The notes under the pieces were generated by a model, which made no database searches, had not been told where the DNA came from, and saw only the letters and a program-made list of their open reading frames with translations. 49,050 nucleotides of DNA from Parashewanella hymeniacidonis (GTDB lineage Bacteria > Pseudomonadota > Gammaproteobacteria > Enterobacterales > Shewanellaceae): contig NZ_JAFEUN010000018.1 of NCBI RefSeq assembly GCF_016900895.1, forward strand, positions 1 through 49,050, given 5' to 3'. Position numbers and translations under genes: made by a program. Numbering within the stretch: position 1 is the first letter of the stretch; the number at the start of each line of letters is the position of its first letter. Positions 38,176 to 48,123 of the stretch are shown here, piece by piece.

Positions 38176-38203
38176 AAAAAAGCTGCTTAATTGCAGCTTT
38201 TTT
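38176..38203 (+). terminator. Rho-independent terminator of carAB
   Basis: AGCTGC (38181-38186) pairs with GCAGCT (38193-38198) around TTAATT. The stem is extended by flanking A and T runs, and T's follow on the plus strand. Confidence 0.88.
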
Positions 38204-38384
38204 GTTTCTTTTCTAAGCAAAAAATCAATTTTAGGATCATACTAATCACAAGTATTAAACCTTACTCTAACCTTATGACAATAAGGCAAATTTATTCGTA
38301 TTGAATTGCATTAAAGGCTTGCAACTCAATGATTCTTGCCTAATTATTGTTCGGTTTAGAATGTTGTACCTAGGAGTTAGTTGC

Positions 38385-39536
38385 ATGCCGAAGTGGGATA
38401 GTAATTCTAGTGTGAAGTCTGTAAAGGTCTTGAAAACAGTTGCTTTTTGCTTACTTTCTTTTTTTTGTTTCTCTTTATCGAGTCATGCTGATGATAAAAA
38501 GCAGTCACAGCCTGTAGCCGTCACTGTCGAGCATGTGAAACAAGCATATTTCTATGACGTCGTTCAAGAGGTGGGTAAAGTTAAATCTATCGATTCGGCG
38601 GATTTATCGTTTAATGCGGATAATAAAATCACCAAAATCTTTTTTCATAATGGCGACAAAGTCAGAAAAGGCGATCTGATTGCTCAACTCGATGATTCAG
38701 ATGCAAAAGCGGATTTCGATAAATCAAAAAGTTCTCTGGCGCTCGCAAAAACCAAACTAGCCAGAATCAACGAACTTCTCCAACGTGAACCCTATGCGCT
38801 TTCTAAAGAAACTGTTGATGAAACAAAGGAAGAAGTAGATTTAGCAAAAGCGGATTATCAGCAGAAATCATCTGTAATGAACAACTATCAAATCATTGCT
38901 CCTTTTGATGGTCAGCTCACCACTTTTCAGCAATCCGTTGGCAGTCATATAGCCGCAGGAACAGCTTTGGTTCGTTTATACAGTTTAAACCCTGTTGAAG
39001 TCAGTTATGCGATAAGCCAAATAGATTTTGGTAAGGCGCAGAAAGATCAAAAGGTTAGCGTCACAGTTGATGCTTATAAAGATAGAGTCTTCTATGGCAA
39101 GGTGAACTATGTTGCTCCTGCTATTGATGAGCAATCAGGTCGTGTAGCGGTTAGATCTGAGCTTGATAATCCTGATTTCGCCCTTGCTCCTGGCATGTTT
39201 GCCAATATCAAACACTACTTCGGACACCGCATCAGTGAATTACTTATTCCACAAAATTCTGTTGTAGCAGAGAATGATAAGCGCTTTGTTTGGGTCGTAA
39301 ATAAAAATCGAGTTGAAAAGCGGCCGATCACACTAGGTAAAAATACGAACAGTGGCTTTGTGGTAGTAACGAAAGGTGTGAAAGAAGGAGAGCCGATTGT
39401 TAAGACGGGGATTCAAAACTTAAAGGAAGATTCGACGATTCGTATTTTACCTAACATACAACCTGCAAATGACGCAAATGCAAAGAAAGCAGCAGAGGCC
39501 AATGATTCAACTAAGAGTAATGGAGAAAATAAGTAA
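38385..39536 (+). CDS. RND efflux periplasmic adaptor (membrane fusion protein)
   Basis: A 383-residue adaptor that links an inner-membrane RND pump to an outer-membrane channel. From the ATG at 38385 (AGGAG eight bases upstream) it begins with a signal peptide (VLKTVAFCLLSFFCFSLSSH, cut near SHA-DD). The biotinyl-lipoyl-like motif (ITKIFFHNGDKVRKGDLIAQ then LDDSDAKAD) and the coiled-coil hairpin (KTKLARINELLQREPYALSK) follow, then the closing half IIAPFDGQLTTFQQSVGSHI. The open frame extends upstream to 38301, but that start lacks a ribosome binding site. The stop overlaps the pump's ATG (TAATG). No outer-membrane TolC-like gene is adjacent. Confidence 0.92.
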   Translation: MPKWDSNSSVKSVKVLKTVAFCLLSFFCFSLSSHADDKKQSQPVAVTVEHVKQAYFYDVVQEVGKVKSIDSADLSFNADNKITKIFFHNGDKVRKGDLIAQLDDSDAKADFDKSKSSLALAKTKLARINELLQREPYALSKETVDETKEEVDLAKADYQQKSSVMNNYQIIAPFDGQLTTFQQSVGSHIAAGTALVRLYSLNPVEVSYAISQIDFGKAQKDQKVSVTVDAYKDRVFYGKVNYVAPAIDEQSGRVAVRSELDNPDFALAPGMFANIKHYFGHRISELLIPQNSVVAENDKRFVWVVNKNRVEKRPITLGKNTNSGFVVVTKGVKEGEPIVKTGIQNLKEDSTIRILPNIQPANDANAKKAAEANDSTKSNGENK

Positions 39537-42500
39537 TGCAGCTACCTGAAGTCTGTATTCGACATCCAATCTTTGCTTCGATTCTTAGCATTATGGCAGT
39601 GTTGCTAGGCCTCATAGCTTTTCAAAAGTTAGAAATTCAATACTTTCCTGATCATAGTATTCATACCGCTGCAGTCAGTGCTTCTGTTCCTGGTGCCAGT
39701 GCAGATTTTATGTCTTCTAATGTTGGCGATAAGCTGATTGCAGCTGTTGGTGGCTTAGATAAAGTTGAAACAATGACAACCAATTGTAATATTGGTAGAT
39801 GCTCTTTAAGCATCAAATTTACGTCAGATACTACAGACATTGAATACACCAATTTGATGAATAAGCTTCGCTCGAGTATCGAAGCGATTAATGACTTTCC
39901 GAGCAGTATGATCGATAAACCCGTCGTTACAGATGACATTTCAGCTAAAGGTGGCAGCAGTAGTAACGTCATTACTTTTGTAAACGATGGTAGCATGACT
40001 CCGCAGAAAATGTACGATTATGTCGCTCAACAGTTGGTACCACAATTCAAACATGTACCTGGAGTTGGAGCCGTTTGGGGACCTTATGGTGGGTCTCACC
40101 GAGCGGTTCGAGTTTGGCTTAACCCTGAACAAATGAAAGAGCTCAACATTGGTGCTCAAGAAGTTGTTGACACGTTAACAGCTTACAATACTGGTTTTAC
40201 TTCTGGTGCCATTATCGGCAAATCTAGAAATTTTTCTTTGAATCCAGTGACTCAAGTTCAAACCATTGATGATGTAAAAGGGCTCGTCGTACGACAAGAC
40301 AAAGATCGCATTATTCGTGTGTCCGATGTGGCCAATGTTGTTTATGGCGAAAACAGTCTGAATCCATCAGCTTTAAAAGTTGACGGAGTGCCTGGTTTAT
40401 CTCTTCAAATCCGGCCCTTAAGAAATGCAAATCCGGTAGATGTATCTACAGCGATTGCTGATGCCATGCAAGTAATGCAAAAGCAATTGCCAAAGGGATT
40501 AAAAATGGACTTGGTGTATAACCAAGCGGACTTTATCAAAGCATCCATTCATGAAGGGTTTTCAGCGCTCATTGAAGCTATCATATTAGTATCAATTGTG
40601 GTGCTTGTTTTTCTTGGTAGTATTCGTGCTGCATCGGTGCCAATTATCACGATACCCGTCTGTGTGATTGGTGTTTTTGCAGTGATGTCTTACTTGGGCT
40701 TTTCAATTAATGTACTGACTATTTTGGCCATTATTTTAGCCATTGGCTTAGTGGTTGACGATGCGATTGTGGTTGTTGAAAACTGCTATCGGCATATTGA
40801 AGCGGGCGATAAACCTTTCGACGCTGCTGTTAAAGGTTGTAAAGAAATCATCTTCCCTGTGATTTCGATGACTTTAACTCTTGCTGCCGTATACTTTCCC
40901 ATTGGCTTAATGTCAGGTCTGACAGTCGATTTATTTAAACAGTTTTCGTTCACATTAGCATCTGCTGTGATTATCTCAGGAATGGTGGCGTTAACGCTTT
41001 CTCCAATGATGAGCGCCTATTTGCTTAAGCCTGCAACAGATTATTCGAGTTGGTTCAAATTTGTTAATGATTGGCTCCATAAGCTTACCGATGGCTATGT
41101 AGTTATTCTTGAAAAGTGGATTAACCGTAAAAAGCGCATGCTAGGCATTGGTGTTTGCTTGGTAATTGTTGCAGGCGTTGCATATTGGGCTTTGCCTAAA
41201 ATTCTTCTTCCAAAAGAAGATTCAGGTTTCATTATGGTGTCCGCTATTGGCCCCACAGGCGTTGGACGAAATTATCATGTGGAACACTTAGGGCAAATTA
41301 ATGATCTGACCAAAAATGAACCATCTGTACGTACTAACTTATCATTCATTGAAAGTAACCCGCTCAATTTTATCTTATTAAAATCATGGAAAGAGAGAGA
41401 GCAAACGATTGATGAAGTGATTAAAGACTTAATCAATAAAGCGAAAAGTACTGTTTCAGCTTATAACTTATCCTTTAAGATTTATAACGCTGATAACTTG
41501 AATATTGCTGATAATGTAGTGCTTGAACTTACATCGTTAAGAAGAGACCGACAGGCATTGAGTGATTCCGCTCAAAAAGTACAAAAATTGTTAGAAACCT
41601 ATCCTGGTGTCACGAACGTTAATAACTCATTAAAGCGAGATCAGCTCAGGTACGATCTTAGTATCGACCCAAATGCTATCGCTCTCTCTGGGGTGAAGTA
41701 CTCCGATGTAACAAACGCACTATCTGTATTTTTAGGTTCATTTAAAGCGGCGGACTTACATGCAAAAGATGATCAGACCTATGCAATTTTGGTTCAAGTA
41801 GACGAAAAATCATTAGGTGATTTTAACGTACTTAATAAGCTTTATGTTACTTCTGAATCAGGAGCATCTTTACCGTTAAGCCAGTTTGTTTCAATAAAAG
41901 AAGCAACAGCAGAATCGAGTATTAAAACCTATAGAGGACTCGATAGTGCCGAAGTTACGGCAAATATTGTTCCTGGCTATTCCACTAGTGATATTAAGAG
42001 TTTCATCGATGAAAATGTGCCAACTCAGCTTAATAAATCACAATCATTTTTCTATAATGGTGTGATTAAAGATCTCGTTGACTCACAAAACGGTACTCAG
42101 TCTCTCTTCTTGCTTGCTTTGGTATTTATTTACTTAATTCTAGCGGCTCAATTTGAAAGTTTCACTGATCCACTGATCATCTTATTGACTGTTCCTCTTT
42201 GCCTTGTAGGAGCTTTGTTTACTCTGTTCATTACGGGACAAAGTTTGAATATTTACTCGCAGATTGGCCTCTTAACTTTAGTAGGATTAGTGACCAAACA
42301 CGGGATTTTATTAGTTGAATTTGCTAATAAACAGCAGATAAAGGGTTACTCGGCTATAGAGGCGGCTATCTTAAGTGCTCGATCTCGATTACGTCCTATC
42401 TTGATGACATCGTTAACTATGATTTTAAGCGCTATTCCTCTCGCTCTCGCAGAAGGACCTGGATCGCTAGGTTTAGTAAACATCGGTCTAGTATTAGTGG

Positions 42501-42613
42501 GCGGATTACTCGCAGGAACGTTTTTCTCCTTATTTGTGGTACCGATTGCTTATGTTGCCATGTCTCAGTTAAGGGCTGAAGATGTTTTAGCTAGCTTACG
42601 AAGGCATGAGTAA
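39536..42613 (+). CDS. RND family efflux permease (HAE1/AcrB-like)
   Basis: A 1025-residue inner-membrane antiporter with the twelve-helix RND layout: N-terminal helix, large periplasmic loop, helices 2-6, a second periplasmic loop, helices 8-12. The proton-relay residues are visible: Asp408 and Asp409 in helix 4 (IGLVVDDAIVVVENCY) and Lys921 in helix 10 (GLVTKHGILLVEFANK). Both periplasmic halves are full length, so it should be functional. Substrates cannot be told from sequence; multidrug or detergent export is the family norm. It is translationally coupled to the adaptor. No local regulator gene (TetR, LysR or two-component) is present. Confidence 0.95.
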   Translation: MQLPEVCIRHPIFASILSIMAVLLGLIAFQKLEIQYFPDHSIHTAAVSASVPGASADFMSSNVGDKLIAAVGGLDKVETMTTNCNIGRCSLSIKFTSDTTDIEYTNLMNKLRSSIEAINDFPSSMIDKPVVTDDISAKGGSSSNVITFVNDGSMTPQKMYDYVAQQLVPQFKHVPGVGAVWGPYGGSHRAVRVWLNPEQMKELNIGAQEVVDTLTAYNTGFTSGAIIGKSRNFSLNPVTQVQTIDDVKGLVVRQDKDRIIRVSDVANVVYGENSLNPSALKVDGVPGLSLQIRPLRNANPVDVSTAIADAMQVMQKQLPKGLKMDLVYNQADFIKASIHEGFSALIEAIILVSIVVLVFLGSIRAASVPIITIPVCVIGVFAVMSYLGFSINVLTILAIILAIGLVVDDAIVVVENCYRHIEAGDKPFDAAVKGCKEIIFPVISMTLTLAAVYFPIGLMSGLTVDLFKQFSFTLASAVIISGMVALTLSPMMSAYLLKPATDYSSWFKFVNDWLHKLTDGYVVILEKWINRKKRMLGIGVCLVIVAGVAYWALPKILLPKEDSGFIMVSAIGPTGVGRNYHVEHLGQINDLTKNEPSVRTNLSFIESNPLNFILLKSWKEREQTIDEVIKDLINKAKSTVSAYNLSFKIYNADNLNIADNVVLELTSLRRDRQALSDSAQKVQKLLETYPGVTNVNNSLKRDQLRYDLSIDPNAIALSGVKYSDVTNALSVFLGSFKAADLHAKDDQTYAILVQVDEKSLGDFNVLNKLYVTSESGASLPLSQFVSIKEATAESSIKTYRGLDSAEVTANIVPGYSTSDIKSFIDENVPTQLNKSQSFFYNGVIKDLVDSQNGTQSLFLLALVFIYLILAAQFESFTDPLIILLTVPLCLVGALFTLFITGQSLNIYSQIGLLTLVGLVTKHGILLVEFANKQQIKGYSAIEAAILSARSRLRPILMTSLTMILSAIPLALAEGPGSLGLVNIGLVLVGGLLAGTFFSLFVVPIAYVAMSQLRAEDVLASLRRHE

Positions 42614-42704
42614 TATTTCTCGTACCTACACTCAAAAGTGAATTTGCTGGTACAAAGTTGCATTTTTGGGTTAAGCTTATGTCATATTAAATTCAAAATT
42701 ACTT

Positions 42705-42741
42705 AAACCCTGTGTCATCGTTTTGTATGGCACGGGTTTTT
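42705..42741 (+). terminator. Terminator after the RND operon
   Basis: AAACCCTGTG and CACGGGTTTTT pair (one bulged T) around a 16-base loop, ending in a T-run. Confidence 0.65.
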
Positions 42742-42766
42742 ATTGCTTAATGGAGTATCCGTTATT

Positions 42767-43243
42767 ATGAATAAGGTTCCAATGACTGTTGTTGGCGCAG
42801 AGGCTTTGCGCAAGGAGCTTGATGAATTAAAGTTCGAACGCCGTCCAAAAATCTCTGAAGCGATCGCGGAAGCAAGAGAGCTTGGTGACCTTAAAGAAAA
42901 TGCGGAGTACCATGCTGCACGTGAAGAGCAAGGAATTTGTGAAGCCCGTGTCCGTGACATCGAAGGTAAGCTTTCTCACTCTCAAATTATCGATGTGACG
43001 CAAATGGAAAACACAGGTAAAGTAATTTTTGGCGTTACTGTAACCATTCTCAATCTCGATACGGATGAAGAAGTAACATACCGAATCGTGGGTGACGATG
43101 AAGCCAACATCAAAGAGAACCTTATTTCGGTTAATTCTCCAATTGCTCGTGGGTTGGTTGGCAAGATGGAAGGTGATGAAGTCGGTATTCAAACTCCTGG
43201 TGGTGTTACAGAGTTTGAAATTATGACCGTAGAATATATATAA
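42767..43243 (+). CDS. greA: Transcription elongation factor GreA
   Basis: Stimulates RNA cleavage by backtracked RNA polymerase. From ATG 42767 the protein is 158 residues, exactly the E. coli length. The N-terminal coiled coil includes [20 protein letters not shown] and [20 protein letters not shown], with the acidic tip residues DL..E that enter the secondary channel. The C-terminal FKBP-like domain has [20 protein letters not shown] and [21 protein letters not shown] frame start at 42743 would add eight residues that GreA proteins lack. In many relatives greA follows carAB; here the RND operon is interposed. Confidence 0.96.
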   Translation: MNKVPMTVVGAEALRKELDELKFERRPKISEAIAEARELGDLKENAEYHAAREEQGICEARVRDIEGKLSHSQIIDVTQMENTGKVIFGVTVTILNLDTDEEVTYRIVGDDEANIKENLISVNSPIARGLVGKMEGDEVGIQTPGGVTEFEIMTVEYI

Positions 43244-43251
43244 ATTGAATG

Positions 43252-43282
43252 AAGGTGAACCCACAGATTGTTCACCTTTTTT
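43252..43282 (+). terminator. Rho-independent terminator of greA
   Basis: AAGGTGAAC (43252-43260) and GTTCACCTT (43270-43278) form a perfect 9-bp stem around nine bases, followed by a T-run on the plus strand. On the minus strand a few T also follow, so it may serve the convergent orphan gene as well. Confidence 0.88.
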
Positions 43283-43299
43283 CATTGATAGAGTTGAGT

Positions 43300-46200
43300 T
43301 TAAGATGCAAGTTCTTCTTGCCTCTTGGTTAATAACTTACTATGTTCGTCATCAAACATGTCTCGCATATTTTGGATAACCTTTTCAGAGGTATTCTGTT
43401 TAACACTACTTATCAATGCTTTCTGGTACTCTATCCCTAGCTCACCGATTGAAGCGATGTATTGCTTCCTCTCCTCTTTAGATTTAGGGCGTAAGATAGC
43501 ATTAATTGTTTTGGTGATCTTTCTTGTCGTTTGTCCCCTTGTTTCCTCACTCTCTGAACTTTCAATCCTGTGAAATGCCTTAATTGCTAAAGGTTGAACA
43601 TCAGGATGTGTAGCAGCTGAAACTATGAAAGGAACTAAATGATCAGGGTTTGTTTCTATTAATTTCGTTGCGACCGACTTGAAAAGGTGGACAGTAAGAG
43701 CTGAGTGTTTTTCATTCTTGGATAAATAAGTAAACAATGAGAAACTGTGCTTGACCATATAAGTCATTATCACTTCACTATCTATTAAGTGTTGCTGTAA
43801 CGCAGTGATTAATGCATCGAAAGTGCCATCAGAAGGTTCTGCTTTATTCAGTAGAGTTGCTATATCAACCGAAGATTTTGCAGCCTCTTTGTGTGATGGT
43901 GGACATTTAGGATGTTGAAGGTATTCAACAACGCTTGGTATAGGTCGGTTGGAACAAAGTGATAAAAAGGAAGTTGCATCTATTTTCTTCAGGATAGAAT
44001 AGATCCGCTCAAGCTTAATGTCTTCTATTGTTTCTCCAGAGCTTTCAGCTACTGGAGTCGTATTCTTCTCTTTTATACGTTGCTCGATTTTTGTTCTCAG
44101 CTCTAAGATTTTTTCTAGGCCATTGTCAGTCAAGTAAGCGATTGGGTTAGTAAAAAGAAACTGTGAGAGTTTCGGGCAAATTTCTTCATCACTGTTTAGC
44201 AACTCAATTAAATGATTCGGTTCAAGCTTGACAAGTGCATACTTGTAGTCAGGGTTGTCATCCAAAAATGTCTCAAGAACTACATTTAAGGCTGTAACTT
44301 TTAGCATCGCAGAAAGGCATGGTGCTAAGTGTTCTTCTGGAATGCTCTTTAATGCTAATTTAAATTCGCTTGGTGTTTGCGATGCCTCAACTACAAATTG
44401 TTCTCCATTAGGACACCGAAGAAAACCGGAAGCATCTTGCTGAGACACTTTAGACAAAGCCACCACAACTTTATCTAATGGTATTATAAAGAAAATGTGA
44501 CTAGCTTGTGCTTTTTGAAAAACAAGTCTTTGATGTTCAGACTTACCTAGAGACCAATCGTCTCTAAGCTTTCGATGAATATCAGCAGTCGGTTCTAATA
44601 AAGCGGCGACAATACAGGTAACACGTTCTTCATCAGAAATAATGCTCTTCATAATATTTTGTGGGCAATTTGGTGCAAGTAATACTTCAGCCATTTGCTC
44701 ATCTGAAAAATCTTTAAAAACCTCTGAAATAAGGTGACTTGGCATTTCAGAAAATAGCATAAAGATGGTATCACCTTTTGTACGTAATAAATACGTATCG
44801 CTATGGGGTAAGATTTGTTTGGATAAGTCTCGGTCTGCACTCACGTGTGCACTAATTTTTGCCGGGCAATTTTTCGCTAACGCAATTTTAAGAAGATTTT
44901 TTGGCTCTGCTGTTGCAATTATATTATCCAAATGATGGGTAGCAAATAGTGTAAGTATTTCTCCACAATCTACAGGGGCTAAGTTGACCATTGATTTGCA
45001 GAAGTCTAGAGTCAAGATAGCCTGCCGTTGTTCTGGTGTTAACTGTTTTAATAGCTCGATTAAGTCATTATTTTTACTAGACTTGCCATCTGGTAATGCC
45101 AAGTTACCCATAGCGTCTCCAAGCAATACACCTTCAGCCAAGTCCATAAACAATTTTCTACTGTCATCAGACTTCATAGTGAATATTGTGCGAATGAGTC
45201 GAAGCTGTTTTTCATGGGAAAGAGCATTAAATAAAACGTGTCTGAGATGTTTTACTGATGTTGCTCTGCTGTTTTTGGGATAGTTAGGGTGTTTGCGCGG
45301 TAAGTCCTGCTCCCAAACCGGTGACTTAAGTACTTCAAGGGCATTTTCATCGCTTAAATCATTCATAACTGCTTTGGCATCATCTAGATCGTAAAATGAC
45401 AATGCTGCAACCCAACCAGCAGTGCAATCGATTTTTTTCTGCCATCCACTTCTGTCGTTCGCTTTTTTAGGGAGTCCGATTTGTTGCTGACTACAAGCTG
45501 CTTTAATGGCGGTTTTAACTTTAAAGTTAAAGCCAGTCATGGCTATGCTAAGAGCAATTATACATTCAGGTGCCTGTGCAGATGATACGAAGTTTTTCTC
45601 ATCACCCTGAGATGAAAAAGTGATGAATTTAGTTAAAAGAGCGCGATTAGTCATTTTAAAATTTAAAAAAAACTGAGCATTTTCAGGTGAAAACTGCCAA
45701 ATATTGTTCATAATTGTAAATGCGACTTTTGATTTTTCCTCTTCGCTTAATAACTCAAAAAACTCTTGTCCACGTTGGTAATCACCCATCATTATTTTAT
45801 ATATGTGGTGTCCAGTGTTGCTTTCTGTATCGTTAATTTTTGCAGGTAAATACGTCTGTGAATTCTCAACCAATCCTCTTAAATCTGCAGTGGTCATGGG
45901 GTGTAATTTACAGGCGGCTAAGTAAAAGCCTTCAAGCTCATGATCTTGTAAATCAAGATAAGCAAAGATGAAACTCGGTACTGTTTGTGGTGCATTTTTA
46001 ATAGCCATCGCCATCATATCTTGCATTGCACTTCCTGAAATGCCCCGTTCGAGAGAGCTACCATCCAGCGAAAAGAACTCCATCAAGCGATATACTCTTT
46101 GCATAGAATCTGTGTCATTTGTTAACAAGTGGGGTAACATCTTCGGGATAATCATCAATCTCAAAAAATAACTTTTCGGAAAATGGCAAGCAGTTAGAGT

Positions 46201-48123
46201 TGCGACTAAATCAGGTGCGATGCTTAATCTTCCTCCCATCAATGGAGCAAATGTATCAATGTGTTCAGCATCCCATAATTTAATGTTTGCAATGTCTAAA
46301 ATAGACGTTATGTGAGTGATGGGGCACAAAATATCTTTAATCATTTCTGAAGCGACAGCTATGAGCAGTTCGTTACTTCCATCATTTGCGTTAATGACCG
46401 TCAGCATGTTCGAAGCTAAATCAAGATTTTCATCTGCTACCTTAAATTTAATGAACTTAGCTACATCAGCAATATTATCGTTAATGGCTGATACTATTTG
46501 GCATGGAAGGGGAAAGCTTGCACTTGGCGATTTACTGCACGAGATTTTTTCTTTAATCTCTTGATTACTAAGAAGCTCCAAGATTAAAGGAAGCTGTATG
46601 GGGGCAGTGCCTGGTAGTTGCTCAATGTGATTCAGTAGCTCTAGAGGCTTTGTTTTCGCCATACTCAAAAGTGGAGCGTTGAGTGCTGGACAAGCATTGA
46701 TTTGTGACCACATTTCAGCTTGTTCAGAATGGGTTTTACCTCCACCTGCCGTTAGAAAGTGAGAAATATTAGGAGGCGTTTTTTGTGTTTGATATTGTTC
46801 AGGAAGTGCTAAAAAAGCGTTTATTCCAGAGTCTGGGGACGATAGTAATTCATCCATTTTAGCGTGTGTGATGAGTACCTCACACAATTTCTGGTATTTT
46901 GGTATTTCAATATTGGTTTTTAAAGCGGTCAAAAAAGGTTCGACACCTACAATATTAATGATTTCTTTCCAATCTTCCTCAATGTCGCTTAGTTGAAGAA
47001 GGTAATCGTATGTGAGTGCACTTACGTTTGTCTTTAAGCATGATTTAATACTATCGTTTTGTAGCAGTTGTGCCTTAATGCCACTTGGAATACGAGGCAA
47101 TAGGCTCGATATTTTACTACCCCCTGTAATTTGTTTTTGTAGTGTGGCTTGGAATGATTCAAAAATGAGGTGTTGATATTGCTCTTCGCTCAAATAACTA
47201 AGGGGCAAAGAAATGGCTTTGATTGTTGATGGAGCTAGCTCCATCGCACTATGTGTATATGCTCTGTGCTTTATTACATATTCACAAATAGTTTCGCACA
47301 GTTCAGGTGAAGTGACTTTGCTATTTAGGTCAGCAACAATGCACCTTTTTCCAAAGGTATCGAGAAACCTTATCCAATCATTTTTCTCTGTTGATAGTTT
47401 TAACAGAGAATCAATTGGAGATTTTAAAATGGCTGTTTTAATGCCTTCATCTTCTAAAAGCTTTTTCTGATGCTCTGAAGGCAGTTGAGTGAAAAAGCAA
47501 CCATAGGTTTCAGGTTGCCTTAATTGCCTGAGCATCGCATCGATCAATAGCGCATTTTTTCCTTCTGATTCAAACTCACTGGTCAATGCATCCATAATCG
47601 CAATAGCGTTTTCTGGATTATTCATCGCAATTTTAACTAAAAGGTTTTGTTCAAAAGGAAGTTCTTCAGCGTTCAATGAGAAAGGTGATGTGTTTGATGC
47701 TGACCTTGTTCTTAGAGCAACAAACCCGCTTTGTTCTTCCGCAACATCAGTAGCTAATCGTTTTTTTATGATGGCTGTTAGGATTTTTATACAGTCATCT
47801 TTAGATGCTAATGATAATACGCCAATCAATATATCATCTGATTCATCAGTGGCATTAGCAACCACATCTTCAGGAAGGTGCCCGCTACTGAGAAGTTCCA
47901 CTTTAAAGCGCTTAAGTTGTTCTGTTTGTTTTGAGGTGCTTTGTTTAGCCTCTTTTAAATTGATGGGAGGTATATGAAGTGTACTGTCTTTAATTTCTAC
48001 CTTATATTTCAGGTTGCCAATTTGAAATTCACTATTGGAGTCTTTGGAGAATTTTTCTAGTTCTGTAGGAAATTGAAAATGTGGTCTAATTGCTGGTCTT
48101 GCGCTCGCTGTATATTGAGTCAT
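43300..48123 (-). CDS. Giant helical-repeat orphan protein, 1607 residues
   Basis: I recognise no family. The start at 48123 (MTQYTASARPAIRPHFQFPT) is preferred: AAAGAG is seven to eight bases upstream, while the open frame reaching 48222 has no such site. The product has no signal peptide and no membrane helix. Almost the whole length is predicted helical, like an alpha-solenoid. Two stretches near residues 221-250 and 351-385 share the pattern LL..d.IK..lK...(x)LL.LS...(d)W. A second motif, hydrophobic-xx-L-xxP-x-CP, recurs near 1084, 1144 and 1404 (KIALAKNCPAKI, EVLLAPNCPQNI, EYLQHPKCPPSH). The C-terminus is charged (DDEHSKLLTKRQEELAS). It converges with greA. No partner genes lie beside it. 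Size, solubility and repeats suggest a scaffold or a delivered effector, but neither is shown. Confidence 0.85.
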   Translation of the reverse strand: MTQYTASARPAIRPHFQFPTELEKFSKDSNSEFQIGNLKYKVEIKDSTLHIPPINLKEAKQSTSKQTEQLKRFKVELLSSGHLPEDVVANATDESDDILIGVLSLASKDDCIKILTAIIKKRLATDVAEEQSGFVALRTRSASNTSPFSLNAEELPFEQNLLVKIAMNNPENAIAIMDALTSEFESEGKNALLIDAMLRQLRQPETYGCFFTQLPSEHQKKLLEDEGIKTAILKSPIDSLLKLSTEKNDWIRFLDTFGKRCIVADLNSKVTSPELCETICEYVIKHRAYTHSAMELAPSTIKAISLPLSYLSEEQYQHLIFESFQATLQKQITGGSKISSLLPRIPSGIKAQLLQNDSIKSCLKTNVSALTYDYLLQLSDIEEDWKEIINIVGVEPFLTALKTNIEIPKYQKLCEVLITHAKMDELLSSPDSGINAFLALPEQYQTQKTPPNISHFLTAGGGKTHSEQAEMWSQINACPALNAPLLSMAKTKPLELLNHIEQLPGTAPIQLPLILELLSNQEIKEKISCSKSPSASFPLPCQIVSAINDNIADVAKFIKFKVADENLDLASNMLTVINANDGSNELLIAVASEMIKDILCPITHITSILDIANIKLWDAEHIDTFAPLMGGRLSIAPDLVATLTACHFPKSYFLRLMIIPKMLPHLLTNDTDSMQRVYRLMEFFSLDGSSLERGISGSAMQDMMAMAIKNAPQTVPSFIFAYLDLQDHELEGFYLAACKLHPMTTADLRGLVENSQTYLPAKINDTESNTGHHIYKIMMGDYQRGQEFFELLSEEEKSKVAFTIMNNIWQFSPENAQFFLNFKMTNRALLTKFITFSSQGDEKNFVSSAQAPECIIALSIAMTGFNFKVKTAIKAACSQQQIGLPKKANDRSGWQKKIDCTAGWVAALSFYDLDDAKAVMNDLSDENALEVLKSPVWEQDLPRKHPNYPKNSRATSVKHLRHVLFNALSHEKQLRLIRTIFTMKSDDSRKLFMDLAEGVLLGDAMGNLALPDGKSSKNNDLIELLKQLTPEQRQAILTLDFCKSMVNLAPVDCGEILTLFATHHLDNIIATAEPKNLLKIALAKNCPAKISAHVSADRDLSKQILPHSDTYLLRTKGDTIFMLFSEMPSHLISEVFKDFSDEQMAEVLLAPNCPQNIMKSIISDEERVTCIVAALLEPTADIHRKLRDDWSLGKSEHQRLVFQKAQASHIFFIIPLDKVVVALSKVSQQDASGFLRCPNGEQFVVEASQTPSEFKLALKSIPEEHLAPCLSAMLKVTALNVVLETFLDDNPDYKYALVKLEPNHLIELLNSDEEICPKLSQFLFTNPIAYLTDNGLEKILELRTKIEQRIKEKNTTPVAESSGETIEDIKLERIYSILKKIDATSFLSLCSNRPIPSVVEYLQHPKCPPSHKEAAKSSVDIATLLNKAEPSDGTFDALITALQQHLIDSEVIMTYMVKHSFSLFTYLSKNEKHSALTVHLFKSVATKLIETNPDHLVPFIVSAATHPDVQPLAIKAFHRIESSESEETRGQTTRKITKTINAILRPKSKEERKQYIASIGELGIEYQKALISSVKQNTSEKVIQNMRDMFDDEHSKLLTKRQEELAS

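Noticed and set aside
44984-45283. Plus-strand frames inside the 1607-aa gene, such as this 99-codon one
   Set aside because: Antisense shadows of a continuous 4.8-kb frame; none has a start signal or domain.
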